From NCBI RefSeq assembly GCF_002091675.1, contig NZ_BDAE01000017.1, forward strand, positions 1 through 64,000: a stretch of DNA of 64,000 nt. The letters run 5' to 3'. Made by a program: the position numbers and the translations under genes. Each line of letters opens with the position of its first letter. The stretch's first letter is position 1. This DNA is from Pseudomonas luteola NBRC 103146. Lineage in GTDB: Bacteria; Pseudomonadota; Gammaproteobacteria; Pseudomonadales; Pseudomonadaceae. Below the pieces are notes generated by a model that had not been told where the DNA came from, did not search any database, and was given only the letters and a program-made list of their open reading frames with translations. Shown piece by piece: positions 1-7,803 of this stretch.

Positions 1-21
1 CTGGGTTTTTTTCTCAGACAT
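1..21 (-). CDS. Possible 5' end of a gene leaving the window
   Basis: Reading leftwards, an ATG at 19-21 opens a frame (MSEKKTQ) that runs off the window edge. An AGAG element lies about eight bases upstream of it. Only seven codons are visible, so no product can be named and the gene may not be real. If real, it is divergent from the MFS transporter at 191. Confidence 0.22.
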
Positions 22-190
22 GTTGTTAACTCTTATTTGTCATACTAAACGGAGGTATTGATCCGAATTTAGACTTAATAAGCTTTCATGTGAAGTGTTG
101 TTGAGTAAAAAGTATTACTTTATAGTCCATATCACCAGTGCGGCTGCTATGCTCAAGCCGTACATAACAAAAACAATCGGAGACTTGGCT

Positions 191-1486
191 ATGAGCCCAG
201 AAATGCGGCTGATCCGCCTCATCACACTCAAACTTATTCCCTTCCTTATCCTGCTGTACCTTGTAGCCTACGTGGACCGTTCCGCTGTCGGGTTTGCCAA
301 GTTGCATATGGGGGCAGATATCGGCATCAGCGATGCGGCTTATGGGATGGGGGCAGGACTGTTCTTTATCGGATATTTCCTGTTCGAAGTGCCAAGCAAT
401 CTGTTCCTGACTCGCTTTGGAGCGCGCCGCTGGTTTGCACGGATCCTCATTACCTGGGGTGCCATTACGATTGGCATGGCCTTCATCCAGGGGCCAACCA
501 GCTTTTATGTAATGCGGTTTCTGCTTGGTATTGCGGAGGCTGGATTCTTTCCTGGGGTGCTGTACTACATCACGCAGTGGTATCCCATACGTCACCGCGG
601 CAAGATCCTGGGATTTTTCATCCTGTCGCAACCCATTGCCATGATGGTGACTGGTCCGCTCTCGGGCGCCTTGCTAGGCATGGAAGGCATAATGGGTCTG
701 CATGGCTGGCAGTGGCTGTTCATTCTTATCGGTACGCCTGCAGTATTGCTCGCATGGCCAACCTTGCGTTTTCTGCCAGATGGCCCGGCAAAGGTGAAAT
801 GGCTATCGGCTGATGAGAAACGCTGGTTGGCAAACGAACTTGAAAAGGATTTGCAGGAATATGGCCAGACACGTCATGGCAATCCACTGCATGCACTCAA
901 GGACAAGCGCGTCCTGCTACTGGCACTTTTCTATCTGCCGGTGACCTTGAGTATTTACGGCTTGGGCTTGTGGCTGCCGACGCTGATTCATCAGTTTGGC
1001 GGAAGTGACATCATGACCGGCTTTGTCTCGTCCGTTCCTTATCTCTTTGGCATTATTGGTCTTTTGGTTATTCCTCGCAGTTCAGATCGCCTGAATGATC
1101 GTTATGGTCATCTGGCGGTCCTGTATACGCTAGGTGCCATAGGCTTCTTCTTCAGTGCTTACCTAAGTGCACCAGCACTGCAATTGGGGGCTTTGTGTCT
1201 GGCTGCCTTCAGCCTGTTTTCCTGCACTGCAATCTTCTGGGCGCTACCAGGTCGCTTTTTCTCGGGTGCCAGTGCCGCCGCTGCCATTGCGCTGATCAAT
1301 TCGGTGGGGAACCTGGGAGGTTATATCGGGCCATTTGGTATTGGCGCACTTAAAACCTATACCGGGACATTATCGTCCGGTTTGTACTTCCTGGCAGGAG
1401 TACTTTGCATAGGTCTTTTGATGACATGGGTCGTGTATAACCAGCTGGAGCGGCGCCTTGCGCTTAAGACTGCCCCGTCTTCCTGA
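191..1486 (+). CDS. MFS transporter, anion:cation symporter type
   Basis: A 431-residue inner-membrane transporter of the major facilitator superfamily. The protein shows about twelve hydrophobic segments. An N-terminal 'YVDRSAVGFAKLHM' segment, 'FEVPSNLFL' and 'RFLLGIAEAGFFPGVLYY' are typical of the anion:cation symporter (ACS) family, which imports organic acids such as tartrate, phthalate or hydroxyphenylacetate. A longer frame opens upstream, but the ATG at 191 is preferred because a GGAG lies eight bases before it and the family starts just ahead of the first membrane helix. No catabolic genes flank it, so the substrate is unknown. It is convergent with cysH and shares a hairpin terminator with it. 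Confidence 0.85.
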   Translation: MSPEMRLIRLITLKLIPFLILLYLVAYVDRSAVGFAKLHMGADIGISDAAYGMGAGLFFIGYFLFEVPSNLFLTRFGARRWFARILITWGAITIGMAFIQGPTSFYVMRFLLGIAEAGFFPGVLYYITQWYPIRHRGKILGFFILSQPIAMMVTGPLSGALLGMEGIMGLHGWQWLFILIGTPAVLLAWPTLRFLPDGPAKVKWLSADEKRWLANELEKDLQEYGQTRHGNPLHALKDKRVLLLALFYLPVTLSIYGLGLWLPTLIHQFGGSDIMTGFVSSVPYLFGIIGLLVIPRSSDRLNDRYGHLAVLYTLGAIGFFFSAYLSAPALQLGALCLAAFSLFSCTAIFWALPGRFFSGASAAAAIALINSVGNLGGYIGPFGIGALKTYTGTLSSGLYFLAGVLCIGLLMTWVVYNQLERRLALKTAPSS

Positions 1487-1504
1487 GCAGCAGCAGGCTG
1501 CATA

Positions 1505-1533
1505 AAAAAGCCACTCTTGATGAGTGGCTTTTT
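1505..1533. terminator. Bidirectional terminator between MFS gene and cysH
   Basis: A perfect 12-base stem (AAAAAGCCACTC with its complement) and a five-base loop, flanked by A and T runs on both sides. It lies between two convergent genes, so it can stop transcription in both directions. Confidence 0.9.
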
Positions 1534-1539
1534 GCTTTA

Positions 1540-2160
1540 TCAGTGTTGGATATGCAAGCCGCACTCACGGTTTTCTTCGCCTTTGGTGGGGTCGAAGTAA
1601 TCGAAGTTGTTTGGCAGATTGTGCTCAACCAGATATTGATACAGGTCTTTAGAGGTCCAGTTCAGCAGGGGGGCAACCTTGATCAGGCCATCCTGGTTGA
1701 TGCTGACCGGCTGCATTTGGGCACGCACTGCAGTATCGCTTGCACGCAATGCGGTAAACCACACGCTGGGTGCCATTTCCCGCAGTGCGCGGGTAAACGG
1801 CTCAAGTTTGACTTCTTCGGTAAAGGCCTCATGGCGTGGATCGTCTAATCCAGGCGCAGGACCTTCAATAGCTTCGCGATGGGCCCGAGAGCGCTTGGGT
1901 AGATAAGTAATCAAGTTGAGATTAAGTGCGCGGGCGACCTCATCGGCGAAGCGATAAGTCGCCTCGGTATTATAGCCGTTGTCCATCCACACCACAGGGA
2001 TGTCAGGCTTTACGCGCGTTACCATGTGAAGAATGACCGCTTCAAACGGACGAAAATTGGTCGTGCAGATAGCCGGCTTGCCAAGACCCAATGCCCAGGC
2101 AACAAGCTGCTCAGGCTGATTGGCGAATTCGGCATTGATGCGGTCCAGATCAAGTGACAT
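1540..2160 (-). CDS. cysH: Phosphoadenylyl-sulfate (PAPS) reductase-like protein
   Basis: A cytoplasmic enzyme of assimilatory sulfate reduction that forms sulfite from activated sulfate. It has the family core ('PDIPVVWMDNGYNTEATYRFADEV') and the C-terminal catalytic motif ECGLH with Cys200. At 206 residues it is short: the E. coli enzyme has about 244 and the P. aeruginosa APS reductase about 267. Only two cysteines are present (32 and 200), so the paired cysteines that hold the 4Fe-4S cluster of APS reductases are missing. That points to the cluster-free, thioredoxin-dependent PAPS type. The segment that normally precedes ECGLH is also shortened. The upstream gene is pabB, 23 bases away. 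APS versus PAPS use is inferred, not seen. Confidence 0.8.
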   Translation of the reverse strand: MSLDLDRINAEFANQPEQLVAWALGLGKPAICTTNFRPFEAVILHMVTRVKPDIPVVWMDNGYNTEATYRFADEVARALNLNLITYLPKRSRAHREAIEGPAPGLDDPRHEAFTEEVKLEPFTRALREMAPSVWFTALRASDTAVRAQMQPVSINQDGLIKVAPLLNWTSKDLYQYLVEHNLPNNFDYFDPTKGEENRECGLHIQH

Positions 2161-2183
2161 GGCAAGGCTCCAACGCTAATAAG

Positions 2184-3587
2184 TCAAGACGAACATGGTA
2201 ACAAAGCCCCGTCTGGGCTGCACGACGTAGCGGCATCCGTCAGGCTATGCATCTCAAGGGTGTTCAATAACACTCGTACCTTGGCAATAGATTCCTCATA
2301 CTCGTCTTGCCATTCCGAGTCCCTGACGATTGCACCGCCGCCCCAGCAGCTGGCCATCCCGTCCTTGATCAATACACTGCGAATAGCGATGGAGCTGTCC
2401 ATCTCGCCCCGCACGTCGATATAGAGCAGGGAGCCACAGTAGATGGAGCGGCGAGTCGGCTCCAGCTCATCAATAATTTCCATTGCCCGAATCTTGGGGG
2501 CTCCGGTGATTGAGCCGCCTGGAAAGCTTCCGGCCAGCAGATCGAATACATCGCAACCGGATGCAAGCTCACCCGTCACACTGCTCACCAAGTGATGCAC
2601 GTTTGGATAGCTCTCCAATGTAAACAGCTCAGGGACTTTGACCGAGCCTATTCGGCAGCTGCGTCCCAGGTCATTACGCAAAAGATCCACGATCATTACA
2701 TTTTCGGCACGATCTTTTGGACTGGACAGCAGTTCATCCGCCAGGGCGGCGTCTCGTACGGGGTCCAGGCTGCGTGGTCGCGTCCCTTTGATGGGGCGTG
2801 TTTCTACCCGACCGTCATGCACCTGAATGAAACGTTCAGGTGAGTGGCTGAGGATGGCACCGCCCTGGATAGGCAGATAACCGGAAAAAGGCGTAGGGCA
2901 GGCGGCTCGCAAGGTGCGGTAGGCTTGCCAGTCTGATCCAGAGCAGGGCGCCTGAAAGCGCTGTGTGAAGTTGATCTGATAACAGTCCCCGGCGTTTATA
3001 TAAGCCTGGGTTCGCTCGATTTGTTCGCGATAGCGCTCTTTAGTCACATTCGCCTGGAATGGGATTTTCAGGCAAAAGGTTTGATCCTGGCTTGGAGTAA
3101 CCGGGCTCGTGAAGAGATCAATCAAGCGCGAGCGTTCAGCGGCATTCAGGATCGGATGAAATACTAGCTGGCTGGTCTGTCTTTCATGATCGCTAATCAA
3201 TGCCCAGCCATACAGACCCAGTCTGGCCTCAGGCAACATCAGATCATCTTGGGCCTGAGCCGGTAGACGCTCCAGCTGGCGACCAAAATCATAGCTCAGA
3301 TAACCCATCACGCCACCTGCAAAGGGCAGATCTACTTCGGTGGGAAGCTTCGCCGCTCCGAGCCTGCCGAGTGCGTGGCGAAGCCGAGCGAAAAACGAAT
3401 GCCCTGATTCCTCCGCTAAAGGGGTGAGCTGCTCCAGCGGCCAGGCACTAAGCAGGTCATATCGTCCACGTGTGGCCGTTGGTCTGCCGGAGTCCAGCAG
3501 AATAGCACCCTCCGCATTACGGATGCGCTCGAAGAAATCACCGGGATCTGCTTGGTAGTCAAGCGGATAAAGTGTGCAGGTGAGCAT
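2184..3587 (-). CDS. pabB: Aminodeoxychorismate synthase component I
   Basis: Converts chorismate with ammonia (delivered by PabA) to 4-amino-4-deoxychorismate for folate synthesis. The 467-residue protein has the chorismate-binding domain with 'PIKGTRPR' (catalytic lysine of PabB), 'DLLRNDLGR', 'GSITGAPKIRAMEIIDELE' and 'YCGSLLYID', all typical of PabB. The lysine in PIKGTR separates it from TrpE, which has alanine there. It starts four bases after the end of the ATP-grasp gene and is probably co-transcribed with that minus-strand run. No strong ribosome site is visible. In P. aeruginosa thrH lies between cysH and pabB (recalled); here only 23 bases separate them. Confidence 0.93.
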   Translation of the reverse strand: MLTCTLYPLDYQADPGDFFERIRNAEGAILLDSGRPTATRGRYDLLSAWPLEQLTPLAEESGHSFFARLRHALGRLGAAKLPTEVDLPFAGGVMGYLSYDFGRQLERLPAQAQDDLMLPEARLGLYGWALISDHERQTSQLVFHPILNAAERSRLIDLFTSPVTPSQDQTFCLKIPFQANVTKERYREQIERTQAYINAGDCYQINFTQRFQAPCSGSDWQAYRTLRAACPTPFSGYLPIQGGAILSHSPERFIQVHDGRVETRPIKGTRPRSLDPVRDAALADELLSSPKDRAENVMIVDLLRNDLGRSCRIGSVKVPELFTLESYPNVHHLVSSVTGELASGCDVFDLLAGSFPGGSITGAPKIRAMEIIDELEPTRRSIYCGSLLYIDVRGEMDSSIAIRSVLIKDGMASCWGGGAIVRDSEWQDEYEESIAKVRVLLNTLEMHSLTDAATSCSPDGALLPCSS

Positions 3588-3591
3588 GTGT

Positions 3592-4584
3592 TCAGCGAGT
3601 TATGGTAGATGAGGAGACATGACCGAATAATCGTTGAGAAAAGGCTACACGCTCTTCCGCTGTTTCAACGATACCCTGGGCCTGCATTTCGGCGAGACGA
3701 GCCTCTACTGCCTGAGCTCGCAAGGTAAGTCCGCTGTCATTGGCAATCTGAATATTCAGGCCAGGCCGTGCATTGAGTTCAAGAATCAGAGGTCCTTTAT
3801 CTTTGTCGAGCACCATGTCAACACCAATGTAACCCAGCCCGGACAATTCATAACAGGAAGCCGCCAGGCGCATGAAGCCGTCCCAGTCCGGCAACTGTAC
3901 GCCGTCTACGGGGTGGGCGGTATCCGGATGCTTTTCGATCTTGGCGTTAAGCCAGGTGCCACGCAGCGTAAGCCCGGTTGCCAAGTCCACTCCGACACCA
4001 ATGGCACCCTGGTGCAGGTTGGCCTTGCCGCCGGACTGGCGTGTAGGCAGGCGTAACATGGCCATTACGGGGTAGCCCATCAAGACGATAATTCGAATGT
4101 CCGGAACACCTTCATAGCTGATATTGCGAAACAGCTCATCAGGGATGACCCGGTACTCGATGAGTACTCGATCTCTATGGCCACCGAGTGAATAGAGACC
4201 CGAGAGGATGCTGGAGATGTGATATTCCATGTCCGAACGGCTAACCATCTTGCCGGAGACTGTTTTCAATCGCCCCTCAAAGCGGTCGGCAATGACCAGA
4301 ATGCCGTCGCCACCAGCCCCCTGTGCGGGTTTAACGACGAAATCCTGATGGTTCTCAATAATCGTATCGATCTTCCCGATGTCGTGCTCTGTCGAGATGA
4401 TCCCGTATAAATCCGGCACATGGATGCCTGCCTCGATTGCTCGCTGCTTGGTCAGGATTTTGTCATCCACGACCGGGTACAGGCTGCGCCTGTTGTACTT
4501 GAGTACATAATCGGCATTACGCCGGTTGATACCCATGATCCCTCGAGCCGAAAGGGCCTTCCATGTTTTGATCAAACCGAACAT
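3592..4584 (-). CDS. ATP-grasp (alpha-L-glutamate ligase-like) protein
   Basis: A 330-residue protein of the RimK-like ATP-grasp family, whose members form amide bonds using ATP. Visible signatures are the glycine-rich ATP loop ('DFVVKPAQGAGGDGILVI', about residues 82-99) and the metal-binding 'PLILELNARPGLNIQIAN' near residue 270. There is no signal peptide, so it should act in the cytoplasm. Its start codon follows the stop of the membrane protein by one base, implying translational coupling. It is the third member of a conserved trio with that protein and a retropepsin-like protease. The substrate is unknown, and the glutamate-ligase name rests on family similarity only. Confidence 0.82.
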   Translation of the reverse strand: MFGLIKTWKALSARGIMGINRRNADYVLKYNRRSLYPVVDDKILTKQRAIEAGIHVPDLYGIISTEHDIGKIDTIIENHQDFVVKPAQGAGGDGILVIADRFEGRLKTVSGKMVSRSDMEYHISSILSGLYSLGGHRDRVLIEYRVIPDELFRNISYEGVPDIRIIVLMGYPVMAMLRLPTRQSGGKANLHQGAIGVGVDLATGLTLRGTWLNAKIEKHPDTAHPVDGVQLPDWDGFMRLAASCYELSGLGYIGVDMVLDKDKGPLILELNARPGLNIQIANDSGLTLRAQAVEARLAEMQAQGIVETAEERVAFSQRLFGHVSSSTITR

Positions 4585-4585
4585 G

Positions 4586-6121
4586 TCAGTCTTCCTTCAG
4601 CAGGGCCTTGAAGCGAACCAGTTCCGTCAGGCGATAACCGCGATAACGACCCATTGCCAGCATGAAGCCCACCAGAATCAACAGGACGGCCGGGAACGTA
4701 AATACGAAATACACCAGCGGTGGGATTTTCATCAGAAGATAAGCCAGCGAGCCGGCGAACAACGTGCCGATGGCGACCTTGAGAGCATGGTTGGCGCCAC
4801 GCTCCTCCCAGGTTATCGAGAGTCGCTCAATGGTCATGGTCAGAATAACCATTGGGAAGAGCGCAACCGAAAGGCCGTTTTCAAATCCCAATTTGTGACT
4901 GAACAGGCTGATGGCGGCAATCATGAGTACGACGAACGTCAGTACAACCGACAGTCGAGGCAGCATCTGCAAGCGGAGGTGTTCCAGGTAGGAACGCAGG
5001 GAAAGGCCCAGTGCAGTGATCACGGTGAACAGACCGATGCCCCACTGCAGGCCGGTTTCCCGGAAAGCCAGTGCAATCAGAACCGGTGTAAAGGTTCCCA
5101 ATGTCTGCAGGCCTATAAGATTTCGCAGTATGAGAATCACGAGCACGCCAAGCGGGATCATGATCATCGTCTGGTAGGTCTGCTGGGTCTGGAGGGGTAG
5201 GCCGTACAGGGAATAATCCATGAAGGCCGTCTCCACACTCGAATTGGTGAGCTGAGCCAGGCGAATGGCATTCATCTGGCTGCTGTCCAGCGTGAACGTC
5301 ACATTCGCTTTACGACCGCCATCGAGGTTCAGCAGTTGACCGTCACCGCTCCACCAGATCATGCGATCGGACGGTAGACCGCGCTCGCCTGTTTCAGGAT
5401 TGAAATAGATCCAGTCCTTGCCGTTATAGCTACGCAGCCAGAGTTCCGGATTTTGCTGAATGTGGGCGACAAGGCGCAGGGTGTGAACCTTTTCCAGGGG
5501 TACACGTGCCAGCGACACCAGCAGATCGACGGTCTGTGCACGCTTAGTGATACTGGTGTCACCATTGAGTAACAGCTTTACGTTGTCGTCATTGACGTTA
5601 TTGACGCGCCTGATGGCTTCGCTGATGAATGTTTCCACATCCGCTGAGTGCTGGCGGATAGGCGCGATCAAGGCTTCAGCGGCCAGGCGCTCAGGACCTT
5701 CCGGCAGAACAATAGGGTCTCGAGTAACCGGGCCTTTTTCTTCTCGTGGCTTGTCACTTCCAAAACGCTTGGTCATAACCAGACGGTAATACAGGGTCTG
5801 GTCGCCTTTGGCGCGTCGTGCAGACCAGGTCAGCTGTCGGTTACCCTCTATACGGCTGACGTTAACGCCGTAGTTATTGGAGACAAAGCTCTCGTTAAGG
5901 CTGACGTAGCCTTGCGTCAAGGGGGGAACGAACAGTTGTACTTTGACGGGCACGTGGGGTGTGGCAGTAAACGTAACCTTGGCATCGATGCTCCATAACT
6001 CATCCGTTTCATCCTGAGTGATCGGAATGCCCAGCCCAAAGATCTGGTAGGCGGTAATGGATACGCCAAGTAGAACCAGAACGGTGATAAGAATCTTCAG
6101 ATGCAAATTAATGGAGCGCAT
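4586..6121 (-). CDS. Inactive transglutaminase fused to seven membrane helices
   Basis: A 511-residue membrane protein. It has one N-terminal membrane segment (about residues 9-29), a large presumably periplasmic region resembling a transglutaminase fold, and about seven closely spaced hydrophobic helices from about residue 310. The chosen start at 6121 contains no cysteine anywhere in the protein, so the Cys-His-Asp triad of true transglutaminases cannot exist and the domain is likely a binding module. The start is placed at MRSINLHLK, just before the first helix; a longer frame reaches 6187 but overlaps the upstream gene. The gene sits between a retropepsin-like protease (16 bases upstream) and an ATP-grasp ligase (one base downstream). 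Confidence 0.82.
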   Translation of the reverse strand: MRSINLHLKILITVLVLLGVSITAYQIFGLGIPITQDETDELWSIDAKVTFTATPHVPVKVQLFVPPLTQGYVSLNESFVSNNYGVNVSRIEGNRQLTWSARRAKGDQTLYYRLVMTKRFGSDKPREEKGPVTRDPIVLPEGPERLAAEALIAPIRQHSADVETFISEAIRRVNNVNDDNVKLLLNGDTSITKRAQTVDLLVSLARVPLEKVHTLRLVAHIQQNPELWLRSYNGKDWIYFNPETGERGLPSDRMIWWSGDGQLLNLDGGRKANVTFTLDSSQMNAIRLAQLTNSSVETAFMDYSLYGLPLQTQQTYQTMIMIPLGVLVILILRNLIGLQTLGTFTPVLIALAFRETGLQWGIGLFTVITALGLSLRSYLEHLRLQMLPRLSVVLTFVVLMIAAISLFSHKLGFENGLSVALFPMVILTMTIERLSITWEERGANHALKVAIGTLFAGSLAYLLMKIPPLVYFVFTFPAVLLILVGFMLAMGRYRGYRLTELVRFKALLKED

Positions 6122-6137
6122 GCAGGTTACTCGACTT

Positions 6138-6659
6138 TCAAATAGGGCATGCCGGAGTACCGGCCAGATAAGAGCGGGAGACGTCAATCAAGGCGTCATA
6201 GCGCCTGAGTGCCTTGCTGCCAATCAGCAAGGGAAAGTCAAAGTGGCTACGGTTCGTAAGATTAACCTCAATCGTATGCCTCTCATTTCCCATGCAGATA
6301 ACCATTGGAATAACGGGACGACTGGTATGCATCTTGGGTTCGACCCCTGGTGTGTGGTCTGCATGCCGCCGCTTGATATGGCTTACACGAAGCAGAGGGC
6401 GCTCCAGCGTAATGTCATGGGCCTGATCAATAGCCAGAGAAAAGCGCACCCAGCGCTCCCCGCTACGGGTAAATAGATGGATGCGGTGTGCACTCAAGGA
6501 GGCGGTTTCTGCACCCGTATCAAGCTTTGCTTTAAGGTGTAAATTTAGCTCCGGCAGATACACATTTTCATGCAGGCCATACGTTCGCTTCTCGCTTGAA
6601 AAGCACAGGGTGCTCCATAGCAGGGGCACGCTAAACAGTAGATAAATTAAAGATTTCAT
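6138..6659 (-). CDS. Retropepsin-like aspartic protease, exported
   Basis: A 173-residue protein with an N-terminal signal sequence (MKSLIYLLFSVPLLW, residues 1-15) and a retropepsin-type active site 'KLDTGAETASLSA' with Asp47. This family was earlier labelled 'ATP-dependent zinc protease' or RimK-associated; it is a single-lobed pepsin-like fold expected to work as a dimer in the periplasm. The start at 6659 is chosen because it gives a clean signal peptide; the frame remains open upstream to 6782. It leads the minus-strand trio with the transglutaminase/7TM protein and the ATP-grasp ligase. Its cleavage target is unknown. Confidence 0.8.
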   Translation of the reverse strand: MKSLIYLLFSVPLLWSTLCFSSEKRTYGLHENVYLPELNLHLKAKLDTGAETASLSAHRIHLFTRSGERWVRFSLAIDQAHDITLERPLLRVSHIKRRHADHTPGVEPKMHTSRPVIPMVICMGNERHTIEVNLTNRSHFDFPLLIGSKALRRYDALIDVSRSYLAGTPACPI

Positions 6660-6778
6660 CAAGCTAGTGCAGGCCAGGCATGTGCCAGCGGAGGATGGCT
6701 TCCGGCACAGTGCGTCAGTCAAAAGGGCGCATTCTAGCATGGGCCCCTTTCTAAACCAGTGAAGCCTGCCGCGACGTA

Positions 6779-7597
6779 TCACTTTAGGCGGCGCTCAACA
6801 CCTTTCTCTACCAGAATCTTGGCGGCGATCTCCTCAACAGAGAAATGGGTTGAATTAATAGACGGAAGATTTTCACGTCGGAACAGGCTTTCTACTTCCC
6901 GGACCTCAAACTCGCACTGGGCAAAACTGGCATATCGGCTATTGGGCCGGCGCTCGTGCCGAATCGCCGATAGGCGGTCAGGGTCGATTGTCAGACCAAA
7001 CAGTTTGTTCTTTTGTGCCTTGAGCGAGGCAGGCAGTTGCAAGCGCTCCATGTCCTCCTCGGTTAAAGGATAGTTCGCTGCTCGAATTCCAAACTGGAGC
7101 GCCATATAAAGGCAGGTGGGCGTTTTGCCGCACCGGGAGACACCGACCAAAATCAAATCAGCCTTGTCGTAGTGTTGCGTACGCGCGCCGTCGTCGTTTT
7201 CCAGAGCAAAATTCACGGCCTCGATACGTTGCATATAATTGGCGTTATGCATCATGGAGTGTGATTTACCGACCGAATATGACGATTCAGCACACAACTC
7301 CTGCTCAAGCGGGGATAAAAAAGTGGAAAAGATGTCAATCATGAACCCATTCGACTGGTCGAGAATCGCGCGTATTTCCCGATTAACGATGGTGTCGAAA
7401 ATAATGGGGCGCGCACCGTCTGACACGGCGGCGTTGTTGATTTGCTGTACCATGGCCCGGGCTTTTTCCACGGTGTCGATATAGGGCCGGGTCAGTTTTG
7501 TAAAGCTGATGTTCTCGAATTGAGCGAGTAAGCTTTGGCCGAGGGTTTCGGCAGTAATGCCGGTACCGTCGGAAATAAAGAAGGCGGTTCGTTTCAT
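6779..7597 (-). CDS. ppsR: PEP synthase regulatory protein (kinase/phosphorylase)
   Basis: A bifunctional serine/threonine kinase and pyrophosphorylase (DUF299 family) that inactivates and reactivates phosphoenolpyruvate synthase by ADP-dependent phosphorylation and phosphate-dependent dephosphorylation. The 272-residue protein has the family P-loop '[10 protein letters not shown]' at residues 152-161 and the N-terminal '[15 protein letters not shown]'. It is transcribed divergently from its target ppsA, the usual arrangement in pseudomonads. Its length is normal for the family. An intergenic region of about 200 bases separates the two start codons. Confidence 0.95.
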   Translation of the reverse strand: MKRTAFFISDGTGITAETLGQSLLAQFENISFTKLTRPYIDTVEKARAMVQQINNAAVSDGARPIIFDTIVNREIRAILDQSNGFMIDIFSTFLSPLEQELCAESSYSVGKSHSMMHNANYMQRIEAVNFALENDDGARTQHYDKADLILVGVSRCGKTPTCLYMALQFGIRAANYPLTEEDMERLQLPASLKAQKNKLFGLTIDPDRLSAIRHERRPNSRYASFAQCEFEVREVESLFRRENLPSINSTHFSVEEIAAKILVEKGVERRLK

Positions 7598-7803
7598 CAG
7601 GGTGAAACTCCCGAGACAGTGGTTTTTGATTTTATCGTAAGGTGCTTCGTAAAGGCTGCTGGAAGACTGGCACTTTTTTAAAAGTACTTGGCGCCTGTAG
7701 CCAGTCGATAAAACGAATTCTACTGATTCTGGAATAAAGACCCAGTGTGAACGTGCCAGTTGCGTACGAGCTTTCCCACAAATACAAATATGGAGAGATC
7801 ACC

